64,000 nucleotides of DNA from Leuctra nigra (GCA_934045905.1 OW203762.1:49253411-49317410); one strand, 5' to 3'; shown: positions 39,501 through 52,209, numbered from the stretch's first letter. Translations and numbers: made by a program. Notes: generated from the letters alone by a model not told the origin.

Positions 39501-40980
39501 GAAAAACCAACCAAAAGTTCATTAGAAAAGAACAGTCTTCGAGAAGACTGTCATCGAGTCTCATTGCAAATGAGTAAAACTTTGTGGTGTTGCATTTACA
39601 AGTTGAAATTCCAGTTAATTGAGTTGCTATCACTTCCTTTTGGTGCTGAATGTGTAATTTTTCTCTGTACACAGACTAGACTACAGTTTTACAGTGTTTT
39701 ATTAGATTCCGATGCATGAAAGTAAATACTTACTGATACTGTTTTACATAAACTCGGTGTTGTTTACTCTGTTTTTATAAAGAGCAATTATAAAGTTCTA
39801 ATACAGAGATGAGGAAGAAGACGAGGTATCATATAATATCACAAAAGTTCCCTCCTAGCTTGTTTTCCAATTATTTCTCTCCACTCCGATTTAATTAATG
39901 TAGAATTACAATTTGTAAGAAGTACTACCAGAGCTATGCATCTTAACGAGCTGGCAAATGTTTTTTTGTTACCAGTCAAGCGGAAGGATGACGCCATTTT
40001 GTTTGAGAGGAGTCTCTCTTAATTAGCATCTTATTATGTCAGTTGAGAGCTCATCATTGGGAACACATTTGTATCAACGGGAGGAGGCATCCTAACTGAT
40101 CTTTGTGATTCTTCGCCAGGATTTCTCACGCTTTCTCTTCGCTTTTACGAAGAAAATGATTCAAGAAGGCGGTGATTTGCAGGAGAAAAGCTCGAGCGAA
40201 GAAGATCCTGAAGTTTAATTTCATTAATGAATTATGATGTTCCGAGAGAAATAAAGGTGTTTTTATCACCATGGATATTAATAGTATGACAAACCTTTTT
40301 GAGTCAACTTTCCCATTGAGTCTAGCTGATCAATTAGTCAAAGGGAGGCAGTGTTGTCATTCGGTCCACGTCCCGGGTACAATGTTGTCGGCTCGTTACC
40401 AGGGTTGTTTTCACAGCTACCTGAAGTCGCCTTTGAAGTGATCGAACTTGAATCGCATTATAACTTCTTGCTTTCGAACAGAACTCGCGCTCCAGGCGGG
40501 GATTTCAGGAAATGCATCTCGCGATTGTGAAGAAGAAAACATATTCACTTGAGTTAGCTCTCCTTAATTGAGCAGAGCTTTCTGCTTTGATACGTTTCTT
40601 TACGCGTTCAAACATGGGCTTCGTTCATCTGGAAATAATGTAAGACTGAACAAATATTGTCTGATTTTACTGAGACTCATATAAGGACCGGTTTTTTGCG
40701 CTATGCTGGTTAAACATAACATTATTATTCAACTAGTTGATTGGGAATGCCGTGGCAAACCAATGACATTCCTATAATAACTACTAAAGTTATAATAAAG
40801 ATTTGTGTTAAGCTTACTGAAACTAACTCACAAAGCATTGAAAAACCGCCCTTAGAAAGTTAAATACGATTTTAATAGTCTTGCATGTAAGACTGAACAC
40901 TGAACTAACTTACGTTTTGGTTCTAGAAAAATAATTTCAATATTCCAAGATGCAGAACAGGGGCCTACATGCTACTTTTT
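33535..40980. other. Noncoding DNA
   Basis: No exon recognised. A G+C-rich island at 34980-35165 (CGGCGTCCCTCGGCGCCGCG) and another at 35480-35720 have broken frames and could be regulatory or old repeat. A tandem duplication is listed at 36085-36154. CTAATTAGC-type homeodomain-like cores recur but cannot be interpreted alone. Confidence 0.4.
36085..36154 (+). repeat. Two-unit tandem duplication (~42 bp period)
   Basis: CGTGGCAGCGACTGTACACG followed by CATGGCAG recurs as CGTGGCACAGACTGTACACG then CATGGCAG. Confidence 0.8.
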
Positions 40981-41166
40981 ATAGACAACATTAAAAATTA
41001 TCTACATAGCTCTGCTTTAAAAAAAATCAAATGCAGTTACGTAATCTTAATATCTATTTATGTTATTCAACAATGGATAATATAAATAGATATTAGGATC
41101 ACGGAACTGCATGTAAAATTTCATAAAAAGCAGAGCTAACTATGGATAATTTTTAATGTTGTCTAT
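40981..41166 (+). mobile_element. Foldback MITE, family F, copy A
   Basis: ATAGACAACATTAAAAATTA pairs with TAATTTTTAATGTTGTCTAT; the next stem holds AGCTCTGCTTT / AAAGCAGAGCT and ATGCAGTT / AACTGCAT, and the inner stem is TAATATCTATTTAT. The loop is TTCAACAATGG. No coding capacity; a TA target duplication is possible. Confidence 0.85.
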
Positions 41167-41251
41167 TTACCAATCCAATCACCAAGTCGATTACTGGAAA
41201 ATCAGACTGCATGTGAAATTTGTAGAAGCCATAGACGTCCAGTAGGTCTAT

Positions 41252-41364
41252 TCTAGAACGTTTTCCCAATTCCATTTTGATGGAATCCGGTCACGGCCAT
41301 AAGGATTAACATTTAATGAAATCGAATTCCATTATAATCAGAATTGTGAATTTAAAAGTTCTAG
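41252..41364 (+). mobile_element. Short palindromic MITE, GATGGAATCC..GTCACGG family (copy 2)
   Basis: TCTAGAACGTTTTCCCAATTC at the left faces GAATTTAAAAGTTCTAGA at the right, with core TGATGGAATCCGGTCACGGC. It lies between two family F foldbacks and directly abuts copy B. Confidence 0.65.
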
Positions 41365-41555
41365 ATTAGACAACATCATAAATTATCTAGTTAGCTCTGC
41401 TTTTCAAAAATTTTCATATGCTGTACCGTGATCCAAGTATCTATTATGGTTATGATCCATTGTTGAAAAACCATAATAGATACTTGGATCACGGTACTGC
41501 ATATGAAATTTTTTGAAAAGCAGAGCTAACTAGATAATTTATGATGTTGTCTAAT
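41365..41555 (+). mobile_element. Foldback MITE, family F, copy B
   Basis: ATTAGACAACATCATAAATT pairs with AATTTATGATGTTGTCTAAT. The inner stem GATCCAAGTATCTATTATGG is nearly perfect and related to that of copy A. The loop carries CCATTGTTGAA, the loop motif of copies A and C in inverse orientation. Confidence 0.88.
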
Positions 41556-44500
41556 AGGCCCCATACCTAAGTTTTTAAAATTCTGTAAAACATTTTCTAC
41601 TCACCTTGAATGAACTTACGCGATCTAAAACATGCTCTACCCACCTTGAATGGACACATAAGACTTTTGCCTCATATCTGCATCGTAATGAAGTTGGGAC
41701 GCGATCTGTAAGAAGCGCATTCTCCTCTCCTCTCCTCTCCTCTCGTCGTCTTGATGCAGATAATTAACATTCTGTTTTAATTACAAAGCAGTCTTTGCTT
41801 ATTTTCCCCTCTTCGCGTGAATGGACTGAACAAAGCAATGGACGCGATCCTCCGATATTGCTATCCAATCTCCCAAACTGTCTCACTAAAAGCAAACTTC
41901 TTTTCTTTTTTACGTCTCATCTCGTCTAAGTATTCCGAGCTTATCTAAGCGGTAGTAAAAGATGATCAGATTCGGGTAGAAACTTTTTTAAGGGTATTTT
42001 ACACTGTGTATGTCGCCGTCGCCTCGTGTTTTATTCATTTCCTTTGAGTTCGTAACCGGAAATTAAATAAGACAGTAAAAGGGTTTAGTTAACAACTTTG
42101 TAATCTGAATTGCATGACTTTCTAGATGGTATAATATGTAAGACATAGCAAAGTAATTGCTAATAAATATTTGTTTTCTATGCATTGATTCAAGAAAGCA
42201 AGTCTAATAACACTTCATTAGATGATACTTGTTTAAAACCAATCGGATTCAACAGAAAGTGTTTGTTTGGATTAGAGAGTTTATGTTATTTTAGCCCACT
42301 GAATAGCAAGTAGAGTTATAATAACGTAAACTGGTAAGTGCTTGGCATTTAAGTAATTATGTTTGGTGGTGGTGCCAAGTCAGCACGGCGCCTCTACCAA
42401 TGTAATGCGCTTACACTTAAATGTAATCCACATAAACATAAAAAAGTTCGTTTTAAAAACCTCATCTCTCTTAATTTTTAATTCCGATCCAGTGTTTGCG
42501 CAGCAAACAAATTTTCAATTAAAAAAACGTTGCAATTTAGGCTTAAATTGTGTTTGTAAAGAACGTTATATACTCCGGTCTGCGGCATTCCAAATGTCAC
42601 ATGAAGCAGAGTTTAAATCCTCTCCGGGAAGAATTATTGTTAATAGTGTGTAAACCCACGCGGGAGGGGAGCATTGAACGATATTAGATATGGATGGGAT
42701 TAGCTGGGAACGGTTGGCAACACTGCATGGGAATCACCGAATCACGGCCCGTCGTAATCCCTGGCTACTTATTCAGGCGCTCTTGCGTCCATCTTGTCGA
42801 CAACACTAGCGCTGCGCCGGGCGACGGGAGAATTAGCATGATTTGCGTGGGGGAATAAACTTCGACACAATACACAGTGTTTTCCTATTGGGACGCATTG
42901 AGACTAAACTTAAGCTTCAGACACTTGAGGACAATGTGTCTTCACGTCTTCAGGATTGAATTAGTTCGATGAATTGACATAACTTGAGCTCTGGGACAAA
43001 TGCAACCAGTTCGAGTTCTCTTGCTGTAAACATGCATAAGATGCTTGACGTTGCAGTCGTCTTCCGCTGAAGCTCTTTCTCATTTTCTACACTAAGCTCA
43101 AAGTTAAAGTCGTCTATCTCAAAACTGCAGATTAACTTTCGCTTCTTCAATCACTCATTAATATTTCTCAAATTCATATCTGTTATTTATATTACAAAAA
43201 GTATTTTTCATGTATCGTCACAGTTCTTGCTAAAAGCTAAACAATGTCAAATATTTCTGTTTTTGAGCTGCCCATAAAGACTGATTTCTGGATGAAAACG
43301 ATGTGGAACGGTTAGATATTGTACTTGTAACGTTTGAGCAGACCACTTTATCAGCTAAATAATCGAATATATGGGAAAACTGCACGCAATTCCAATGTTG
43401 GCACCTGCTTTACACCCAGGTTTATCCCCGTGCAGTTTCTCTACAATTTGCACGTCCCCCCGTCGTGTTGTTCAGAAGCAAAGATATCTCGACACGAAAT
43501 CTCAAGGATCAATTTATTGCTAAACAAAGTGGCGTTTATGTTTTTTGTCCATTTCTTATTTCGCCTGACAAGGAAACATAAAGCAAGATGTTGTGACGTC
43601 ATCACGGAGCCACCGAGTCTAGACCACAAGCGCTCCAAGCGGCAGAGTAATGCAATTTATTATTGTTTAATATTTCTTTTCAACTAGTTAACCTGGAATT
43701 GGAGAGATGTATCAAATCTTGTTGGTGATTTATCATAGCAAGCGTCTTTGCCGATCAAAGGAAAAGGAGGAGCGCTTGAGTTTTTTTCTTTCTGAAACTC
43801 CATGTATTTCTAGACAGCATGTGAATTGCCAGCGCTAATGATGCGTTTAACCCATACAAAGATATTGATTCAAGACGGGGACATTAAGTCTTAGGTTATG
43901 TGACATCGCAGCGCACCAATCACGAGCCAGGATCAGCGGCGTCGCGACCAATCACAAGCCATCATTCAGGCGGCAAGAAACATACGCAACACAAAATATC
44001 TTTCTCCACATTTTATTATCTAACAGTAGGTAATAATATCTAACGGTAAGAGAGAACATGTTAAGAATCTACAGCACATTTAAACATTTATGCCAACAGA
44101 AATAGATAGTGACAAATAACATTTCTAACAAAGTCCATGAACTATTTTTTAGGTGTCGGTTTGACTTTAATGTCGGACATTTTGTAGCTTTTGTATTCAA
44201 AAGTAATTATTCTAACAGCTGTTGAAATACAATCATGTGGGGGTCATAAACACGGAATGGATCTTGCATATTGACAACGCTTTAGTGCTGTAAAACATTG
44301 TGCTGTGTAATTGGCGGTGAAATTATTCATCTTGCTTCAAACAGAAAACAGTTGGCGAAATGTTCTGCCTTGGCGGCGGAAAAGTGGTGACTATTAGTAC
44401 CACTGCGCAATCCTAGGAGCGCTAGCTGCGTCACAAGATACTTGAACGATCGCAGCGATCCTAGGTTTGTACAGAAATACTCTACGCATATAAAACATTC

Positions 44501-45654
44501 GACAGTCTCCAGGCATGGCTCCAGGTATCAGCACTTTTCACATAGAAACTCTAAAAGATCCAACTTCTTTGTTGTATTCCACATTATTGCAATTTTCTTG
44601 GGACATGTGCTGGAAGTGGAGGCTGTCGAACAGACATAGAAAATTCACAAAAGTGAGCACAATTTCCTCCTCAAATTCAAATCCAAATGACATATATTAC
44701 AGTTGTTCAATGCTCTCATATAAAAGGAATTCCGTCAATTTGTAACATTTATATCATTATTTCCAGTTTTGTGCTGATGGGAAATATTGTCTACGTGACA
44801 AATATATCGCGCTTTGAATCTTCTAAGAAATATAATAAACTTTGGGTACATAACATGAAAGAATAAGTAATTTCACATCTAGTGCAGGCAATGGATCATA
44901 CATTTAATTGTCAATGAGGGGAGGATCAAACTGCAATAAACAAATGTTCCGCGATGAGTATCAGAATAAGATGGGTTGATTCCGTTACCTCCAGATCAAG
45001 TGCGTGAGGAAGCAGAACTCCTGCCAACTGCGCCTGTGCGGAAGCAAGAGATGTGCTCTACTGTGCTTCCCCTGCTTGGACTAGAGGGTACTAATTTGCA
45101 TGCAGCGTCTCTACACACAAAACATGACATTCAGGATTCATTTATCATGGTTGGCACAATTAGTTTACTTATCATCGGCCGTGCTGGCCGGGGTGGGGGG
45201 GGGGACTCATTGTCTGTGACGTCATTATCCCACATTCCTCTGTCGCAGATTATACGTCTAACACTGGCGGAGAAATCTTGAGGCGACCAATCATAGAGAG
45301 TGGTTAATGTTTCGTCCATCTCGATGATGGCTGGAATTACACTCTCATTCCGTGTCCGAGCATTGCGAACTGTTTGCCCGGAGTGAATCGATAGCAGCGG
45401 TTAGTCAAGAATCAAAAAGTTTTACAAAATTAAGTTGAATGGTTAAACAAATTTGAAGCTATTCAAGAAGTCTTGACCGAAGAGTGAAAGTTTTGCAAAG
45501 TCGCTGATTGGTCGAGGCTGGTCACATGGTGCTGTCAAAGAAAGTTCTATCGATCAAACCCTCATGCCAACGTCGAACTTTTGTGAGGATAATAATTGTC
45601 GTCGGTGGTCTCTCTAGTAGGCTCGTTATCTGCTCTTCAGTTCACTTCAAACAC
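41556..45654. other. Noncoding DNA
   Basis: (CTCTC)n at about 41721-41743; G10 run near 45194. A near-duplicate CACCAATCACGAGCC / GACCAATCACAAGCC lies at about 43914 and 43949. 42650-42880 is G+C-richer without an exon-like frame. No gene recognised. Confidence 0.4.
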
Positions 45655-45960
45655 GGCCTCTGAGATCACACGGGTCCACGGCACGGCCGCCAAGATCGCA
45701 CGGGTCCACGGCACGGCCGTCAAGATCGCACGGGTCCACGGCACGGCCGCCAAGATCGCACGGGTCCACGGCACGGCCGCCAAGATCACACGGGTCCACG
45801 GCACGGCCGCCAAGATCGCACGGGTCCACAGCACGGCCGCCAAGATCGCACGGGTCCACGGCACGGCCGCCAAGATCGCACGGGTCCACGGCACGGCCTC
45901 TGAGATCGCACGGGTCCACGGCACGGCCGCCAAGATCACACGGGTCCACGGCACAATGCC
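45655..45960 (+). repeat. 30-bp minisatellite, 10 units
   Basis: The unit is CACGGGTCCACGGCACGGCC followed by GCCAAGATCG. Ten units sit in strict 30-bp register, with CTCTGAGATC variants in units 1 and 9. As 30 is divisible by three, frames of 100-135 codons stay open on both strands (IARVHGTAAK on plus, PWTRAILAAV on minus); I treat them as artefacts. Confidence 0.97.
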
Positions 45961-46060
45961 TTCACAAGTCCACGGCCTTCCAGCGTACAAACACGGCCGC
46001 TGAGATCACACGGCCCTCAAGATAACTCGAGTCCACGGCCTTCCAGCGTACAAACATGGC
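45961..46060 (+). repeat. Degenerate 3' edge of the 30-bp array with a 63-bp duplication
   Basis: GTCCACGGCCTTCCAGCGTA followed by CAAACA occurs at about 45968 and 46031. Confidence 0.8.
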
Positions 46061-46426
46061 TACTTGGATCGCAGCACAAACAAAATATGTTGTGGCGCAA
46101 TAATCGTTTTGTATTTATTTTATAGCATCAATGTTAGAATTTTTGAGAACGAAAATAAATGATGGTACATTCTTCAGGATATTAACTTGAATATTACGCA
46201 ATTTATATAATGAATTTAATATTTTCCATTGGATTTTATTTTTAACACTTTATATTCAAATAATTTCTATCAAATATGGCCGCGAACTTTTGAAACTTGC
46301 TATTTCAAAACAGCGAACTGGTTTTCATTACATCTTTCAGTATAATTTGTTGTATGCACCTTGGAACGCTGCAGTCCAGTCTGTCACAGTGGAGTGTTCT
46401 CGTCACCTCGCCGATTAGCCGCGACG
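46061..46426 (-). other. Putative 3' untranslated region or 3' flank of the Beat-family gene
   Basis: This stretch follows the candidate stop codon on the minus strand. Its half next to the stop is moderately G+C-rich and the rest is A+T-rich, with the two AATAAA hexamers. No other structure was seen. Confidence 0.3.
46235..46240 (-). terminator. Possible polyadenylation signal AATAAA downstream of the candidate last exon
   Basis: TTTATT on the plus strand (AATAAA on the minus strand) lies about 190 bp after the proposed stop codon. A second AATAAA is at 46114-46119. Such hexamers are frequent by chance in A+T-rich DNA, so only the position supports the call. Confidence 0.25.
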
Positions 46427-46500
46427 CTAGCTGCGACACATCCAGACGCCGGGCGTCGCGAGGAGGACGAGCAGAGAGACGCTCGGCGCCGCGCTCGAGC
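46427..46500 (-). CDS. Candidate terminal coding exon of the Beat-family gene (hydrophobic C-terminal tail and stop)
   Basis: On the minus strand ATGTTGTATGTTGCAG is a plausible acceptor, followed by GC, then 23 sense codons and TAG (46427-46429). Joined to the phase-1 donor of the Beat exon at 62536, the first codon becomes GGC (Gly) and the tail reads G, then SSAAPSVSLLVLLATPGVWM, then CRS and stop. A small-residue stretch followed by LLVLL resembles a GPI-attachment or short hydrophobic tail; several Beat proteins are thought to be membrane-tethered this way. The segment is G+C-rich like the Beat exon and unlike its flanks. Against it: the exon is short, the hydrophobic run is modest, the intron would be about 16 kb, and no family motif is present. 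Alternatives are a chance open frame or a different last exon elsewhere in the intron. Confidence 0.45.
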
Positions 46501-46503
46501 CTG

Positions 46504-48300
46504 CAACATACAACATGCCGTGATTGTGTTGTCTTTCCGGCTCAAGAAACATACAACTTATTGATTGATTGATGCGTGTATTTGCTCGCCGTGTTTGAAC
46601 AAGTTGTTGACAGCGAGGGCAACGAAACTGACCAATTCCAAGAGTTGCTTTTCCACGTGGAATTTTCAATCTTTTGTTGTTTTTGTTGTTGTGTTCACAA
46701 TTTTATATTATCCCATCTAACTGGAAGCTTATGTGGCTTCAAAATGCGTGTCTTTTTTAACGATTTAAATATAGACACATAAATTGCTACATATATGCAA
46801 CGGGAAATAAAAACTCAGATTCTGTCAAAGTTGAGAAATCTCCCATAGCTTAGGTTCCCTATAATCAACTAACATTTGTGTATACCAGTAACTCCAATGT
46901 CACTGTTGAATTGACTGTTAAAAGCTGGTTATGATATCAACTGTCTCACAATGGAAATTCAGATTGCGAATTAAAGAATCACTTCATCGCGGCTGCGCCA
47001 CTCAAGAACTATACCCTTGGTGGTTACAGAGTAGTTAGAAGTGGAGGCTAGATTGTTTTCGAATTTAATTTTAATATATTGTATCGCTGTTTACGACAAT
47101 AAAGACATGAATTATCTCTAAAACAATATATTTCAAAATAAGAATTTTATTGAAAGAAAAATAGTCACAGTAAAAAATCAACCTACAGTCTAACTCACAA
47201 ACCCTTCCGATTCCACTGCCCTAGTGTAACAACATTTACAAACGAAAAGAACATTCACCCACACTGACACAAAGTAGTTAGTGTTGTAGTCATTTGTTTC
47301 TTGTATCGTCCAACATGGCTGATGAAACAATTAAATCAGACACTGTGTATCCTCCAGAGAGGTTGACAGTGCTGTTATTGAGGTGCCCTTCACACCCTTG
47401 GCACTCGTGTCTAGGAGGCAAACTAATTATCGCACATTCGATTGTATTACCAAAAATCAATTAGGAATTCAAAAAGCACCATTATTATTCTGAAGAAAAG
47501 TGAAATAAAATGATCATAAGCAACTAACTGATTCGTCAAACAACTTGATGAGCTTCGGATTGAGTACCAAACGTGTCAACAAAACATAAGAGTGGCGAAG
47601 CTAAGAGAAAGTATTTTCGTGAAAGACGACATTCCCGGACACACAAAAGCCATCCATTTATTACGTGTGTTTGTTCTTAGCCCATGTCAGAAGTAAGCAT
47701 ATTATTATTTAAATTTCCACCCCCGCAAAAGATAAAAGCATTGTTTGAATGGCTTTGGAAAACACAGTATCATGGTGGGGGCATTGTAACCAGTAATAGA
47801 CTTAAGAAGGAAGATAATATTCAAAAGACACAATGAAAGTAGAAGTGGAATAATATTATCTTTACCACTCGGGCTCCGATGCGAGAGCCAAGTTGAAAAC
47901 TGTTTGTCTTAGATTATGAATGTCGTGAGACATAATTGTGTTTCTCATCCGCGGAGCAACTATGCGTCTAATTGTGGCGCTTATATTGTTATTCGCAAGT
48001 TATTCCATTAGCTAGTCACGGTTAAATGTCGCGCAATTAGAGAGTCGAGGCTCGAAGACAATGACAAGATGTATTGCCAGGCGCGCACTTCTCACGTATA
48101 GTCGAATACCGAGGTTTTACTGGCGTTCTGTCAAGTCAGACTTCACCCCGCAAGTCTATAGGCAACAGAGTATGACAACCCTTCTTACCTCTATGGTATG
48201 ACCAACACAGTCTGTATTGTTCGGTCGATGTATCATACAGAACAGAATGTATGAATACGTACACTGACAACATTTTAGGACAGCTTTTTCAATCCTCAGT
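46504..48300. other. Noncoding DNA, intronic if the terminal exon is right
   Basis: No exon, tandem repeat or mobile-element end was recognised. Confidence 0.4.
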
Positions 48301-48303
48301 TAA

Positions 48304-48499
48304 ATTCTTACCTCAGAGATAGAAGGCCGGAAGTTAATTTCAGTGATTCTTGATGTAAGCTCAAAACTCGGTAATTCTACTATCATCCAATCATATTTGT
48401 AGTGGTAGCCTAGGTTATTGTGTAAGAAAATACTTTAAAAGTGTGCAACGCAAGATCTAGAAAATGGAATTCCGGCCTTCTACCTCTGAGGTACAGAAT
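48304..48499. mobile_element. 196-bp MITE with ~30-bp terminal inverted repeats and TAA duplication
   Basis: The left end ATTCTTACCTCAGAGATAGA continuing AGGCCGGAA faces the right end TTCCGGCCTTCTACCTCTGA continuing GGTACAGAAT; one indel and one mismatch separate the arms. TAA flanks both sides (48301-48303, 48500-48502). A 3-bp TAA duplication is typical of PIF/Harbinger elements. No coding capacity. Confidence 0.85.
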
Positions 48500-48502
48500 T
48501 AA

Positions 48503-50377
48503 CACAAGAAACAGGACTATATTGACATGGCAACAACAAACTACTTTCCTAGAATAATTATTACTAATTAAGTGTTTACGTAGCAACTGATATTGAAGGA
48601 CAGGCTCTAATTTGAAGAAAATATCACACAATTTTCAATACTTGATGCTAATAAGAAATTAGAATTGACGGACTATAACTGAAACTAATGACGTTCACAT
48701 TTTGTACACTTTTCATTGTTGTTTTGACAATATTATTAAGGATTCCGCAGAACGGCTATTGACTAAAATTCTGTCGAGTGAGTGAAAAAGAACCCAATCT
48801 GTCTTGGAACTTGTTCGCATCCCGCGCATGCGCGAAGACGCGTGTTTTAAATTCAATCTGCGATATTTCGTCGATCGTTCGCCACAAACTTGATAAAGCC
48901 GAGGCAATAAATCCCACCGCCAGCTTGACTCGCCTGACTCGAGTTTCATCTTGAAATTAATTGTCGAAAGAAAGTGAAACATTTCATCGGCGGATGAAAC
49001 ATGGACGAGCGGATTTATACGTCATCGACCCGGCACCTCCACCACATCCGCTCCTAGCTGATATACCTGCCTTTGCTCAACAATATTAGAAATATACAGG
49101 GTTATGTTTTACATAAATATTCCTGTTTTAGTCTGAAAATCGCGTCAAATAATGAAATAGTAGCCTCAAATAAAGTTTTGAAGTATAATCTTCGTTGTTG
49201 AGACCATTACTCAAAAACAAATTGGAAATATAATGGGGTAATATGGATATAACGAGATTCGCTGTCAAAGAAATTGATTAAAATGAAATTTAATATCCCT
49301 GCCTAAAGTTAAATATTACAAATAATATTAAATACCTCATACTTTCTCTAATATCTTTACGTCCACATTTCCTAATATCTTTTCTTTCGATTTGAAGTAG
49401 GCAACAATTCTTGCTATTTTCCACGAATTTCAAAATAAATTACCTGACATTGACATCGGTTTGTGATTCCAATAAAAGGTATATTCTCTAGTTGCATTCA
49501 ACTAGCATCCAACTGCGATGTGCATCCAATCAATACAAATGCCCTCAGAAACACGATGCTAGGTCCCCCCCCCCACTAGCCGGACCTGTTACCAGCGTCA
49601 CTACTCCTTGACGAAAATGAGTAATTCACTACTCATGAATAATAACAATCTCGAGACTGTCACCTAACCTGCTGACACTCCGCCGCACAAGACTTAATTA
49701 ACTTATTAGTTACCTAGGTGATAAGCTTTACTTAGCTCACGCTCGACAAAGTTTCAACTCGTGCTGATAAAACGGTTTATGGGTGATATCGAGAGCGAAT
49801 TGTTGTTTAAAATGATCTTCTTTTCTCACTGAAGAGCTTATCTACTTGCCTAAGAGCTTCTGATGTAAAAGCTAACGACCGAACTGCAACCAGGTCACGG
49901 CTTCTTCGATATTATTATTCTCAATAAAGACGACTGCTCAGATGTTGTTTACTGCATTTGTTGTCTCATAAAGCCAAATCATGATACTAAGTGGCAGGTG
50001 CTTTTACAGCAATAACATGTTTCTATTACACCGGAGGGATGGAAGACTTGAGTTTATTCTCGCGAAGTTATACATTATTTGAGATGGTATCCACTCGAGG
50101 GGCAGAAGCCATGCATTCGGAAACAGTGCGAGCCGAGCTCCTCGTGGTGGTTCTGATCATCGGAGATTGTATCTCCACAATATATCGCCCGAGAGATAAA
50201 AGACTGATCATTCTATCTGTACCAAGTGTCTGTTTACTTCATTAAAGCTGCGACAATCAAAGTTTATTGAGATTGGCGTCTGTGTGTGGGTTCCAAACAC
50301 TTTGATGACAAAACAACAAAATCGTCTTGTGACAACAAAGACGATGCTTCGTATTTGAGAAACTATAGAGTACATTC
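48503..50377. other. Noncoding DNA
   Basis: C10 run at about 49565-49574. CCCGGCACCTCCACCACATC at about 49029 is faintly like the edge of the 46-bp array, probably by chance. No exon recognised. Confidence 0.4.
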
Positions 50378-50428
50378 TAATAGACCATTATAAAAATCTA
50401 AGGTAGCTCTGGTTTTTCAGGCAGTTTA
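50378..50428 (+). mobile_element. Family F foldback, solitary left end (copy D)
   Basis: TAATAGACCATTATAAAAAT and GGTAGCTCTGGTTTTTCAGG then CAGTTT match the left arm of copy C read from its outer end. The palindromic partner is absent. Confidence 0.55.
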
Positions 50429-51538
50429 ATTGTTCAGTTATCCGGATAGTTATTCAAAAATGGTGAAAAAAACACGAATCTAAATATTCATTCAGCAGTT
50501 TTTTTTCAGGTCTACTACGTAAATACTGATGTCAGATGTAGTGCTGTCTGAGAAAAGGGACCTTAGTTGCGAGTTTGGCTAATTAAAGTCATAATGCGTA
50601 AACACACGAAGTTCGTTTATTTTACTATTAGTTCTTATAAACTCTATTACTTGTATTTTTAAAGCAACAATAGAACCGGTAATAATCAATTTGCCAGTAG
50701 ACACGTATTTTAAACGCTGTTTATCTCAAAACTATCGCTTTGAAAACGAAAATCTAATTTTTTACCATAGGGGTCTTCTCACCAATGAAAACACTACGAT
50801 AAAAAGCATTGATATAAGTAGTCCATTTTCTGTAGTAATCTTTCTATATCTATTCTTAATTTAAATTTCCAGAAGTCCATGTACTTTAAAAAATAACTAT
50901 TTAGAATCCGTGTTTCATGTATACTCGTGTATGACAAGACCTGCTAATGATGAACTCGTTTGTCGTCACTAATGACGTCATGATCGACCACAAGTAGATG
51001 ACCAGCGCAACACGAGTGACGTCACAAAGGCATGAACAACAAAGCGGGAGGGAATTGAGGTTAAATTTCCAATATAAATTACACGCGAGTTCGAGGCACA
51101 GGACCCGGGTTCGTGCCTCATCATCAGCCTTCCATATCGCTTCGTGTGAAAGACGGCGACAACAATGAGCGAAACAATCGACATGAATATTTATCACTGC
51201 GTTTCCATGAAGCCGTGCCAGTGATGAATGAAAACTCAAGGGAAATTTTATTTTAATCTACTCCAAGTTTGTTTTTACGTCCTTTTGAATATAACGAAGT
51301 GTTGAATATAAATTATAAATGTCTAGCTATTTGACCAGCACTATCCATACCTCTAGACAATGGGAATAGAATCCACACAAAAGGGCACCATTGTTCATGA
51401 GATATGAATGGATGCTTACAGTTTTAGTTTCCATCAATCTGGTCCACATGACGAGCTTAAAGTTGAACTTTTGGCAAATGAGGTCTATAGTTGCAAAACC
51501 GTTAACTCAAAAAAAAATATTTTGAGTTATGTAGATAA
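50429..51538. other. Noncoding DNA
   Basis: CCCGGGTTCGTGCCTC at about 51106 is B-box-like. Repeated TGACGTCA sites at about 50972 and 51017. No exon recognised. Confidence 0.4.
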
Positions 51539-52014
51539 CTAGGAAACACTCAGTGTAACGCGTTGATGAGCGAGCATAGTTACGTGCAAATTCTCCAACA
51601 GGAATTCCGTACCAAACGCATATGAACATAAACATCCATATTGAATTGAAATATTATCCACTCAATCAACATAAAAGTATCTTTCCATTGAAACTTAAGA
51701 ACAACAATCTACACACTCTGGTACATTAAGCAAATCAGATTCAGTTGCAGTGGAAAAACATTCAATTCGATACTTCATTTCTAAAGTACTACATTCATTA
51801 CATTAATAATAAGTGCTTACGTTATTGACTGATTGGGCTGAAAATTTATAAAATAAGAGACACTGTTGGTCTTAATGAACATGTAAAATATGAGTTTGAT
51901 CAGATTTATCGAAGACCATTTGATAGGTCAATTTGGTGTAAACTACAGGCTACATACACACAAAGAAAGTGCCATTAGAGTACTGTGGTGACGCTCGCCA
52001 CGCTCGCTCAATTA
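51539..52014 (-). mobile_element. Helitron-like family H, copy 4
   Basis: Minus strand: starts TAATTGAGCGAGCGTGGCGA and ends CGCTCATCAACGCGTTACAC then TGAGTGTTTCCTAG, followed by T. Its 3' 120 bp closely match copy 1. Confidence 0.75.
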
Positions 52015-52209
52015 CATATAATATTTGTTCACCATATTCTAAATATATACGATAAAAAATGCAATAAGAAATATCTTCCATATCAAATCATGGATTGATA
52101 ACTGTTTCAGCTGGCTATTTGTATAGGATACGACTGGGATTTCCTGTTTTTCTCTTAATTATGCGAAGTGGAGATGGTTTGGTTTTGGATCCAACTTACT
52201 CAAATCTAA

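Noticed and set aside
45596..46003. 135-codon plus frame and 100-117-codon minus frames with 10-residue periodicity
   Set aside because: The 30-bp unit keeps all of them open; open on both strands, with no start context or conserved domain.
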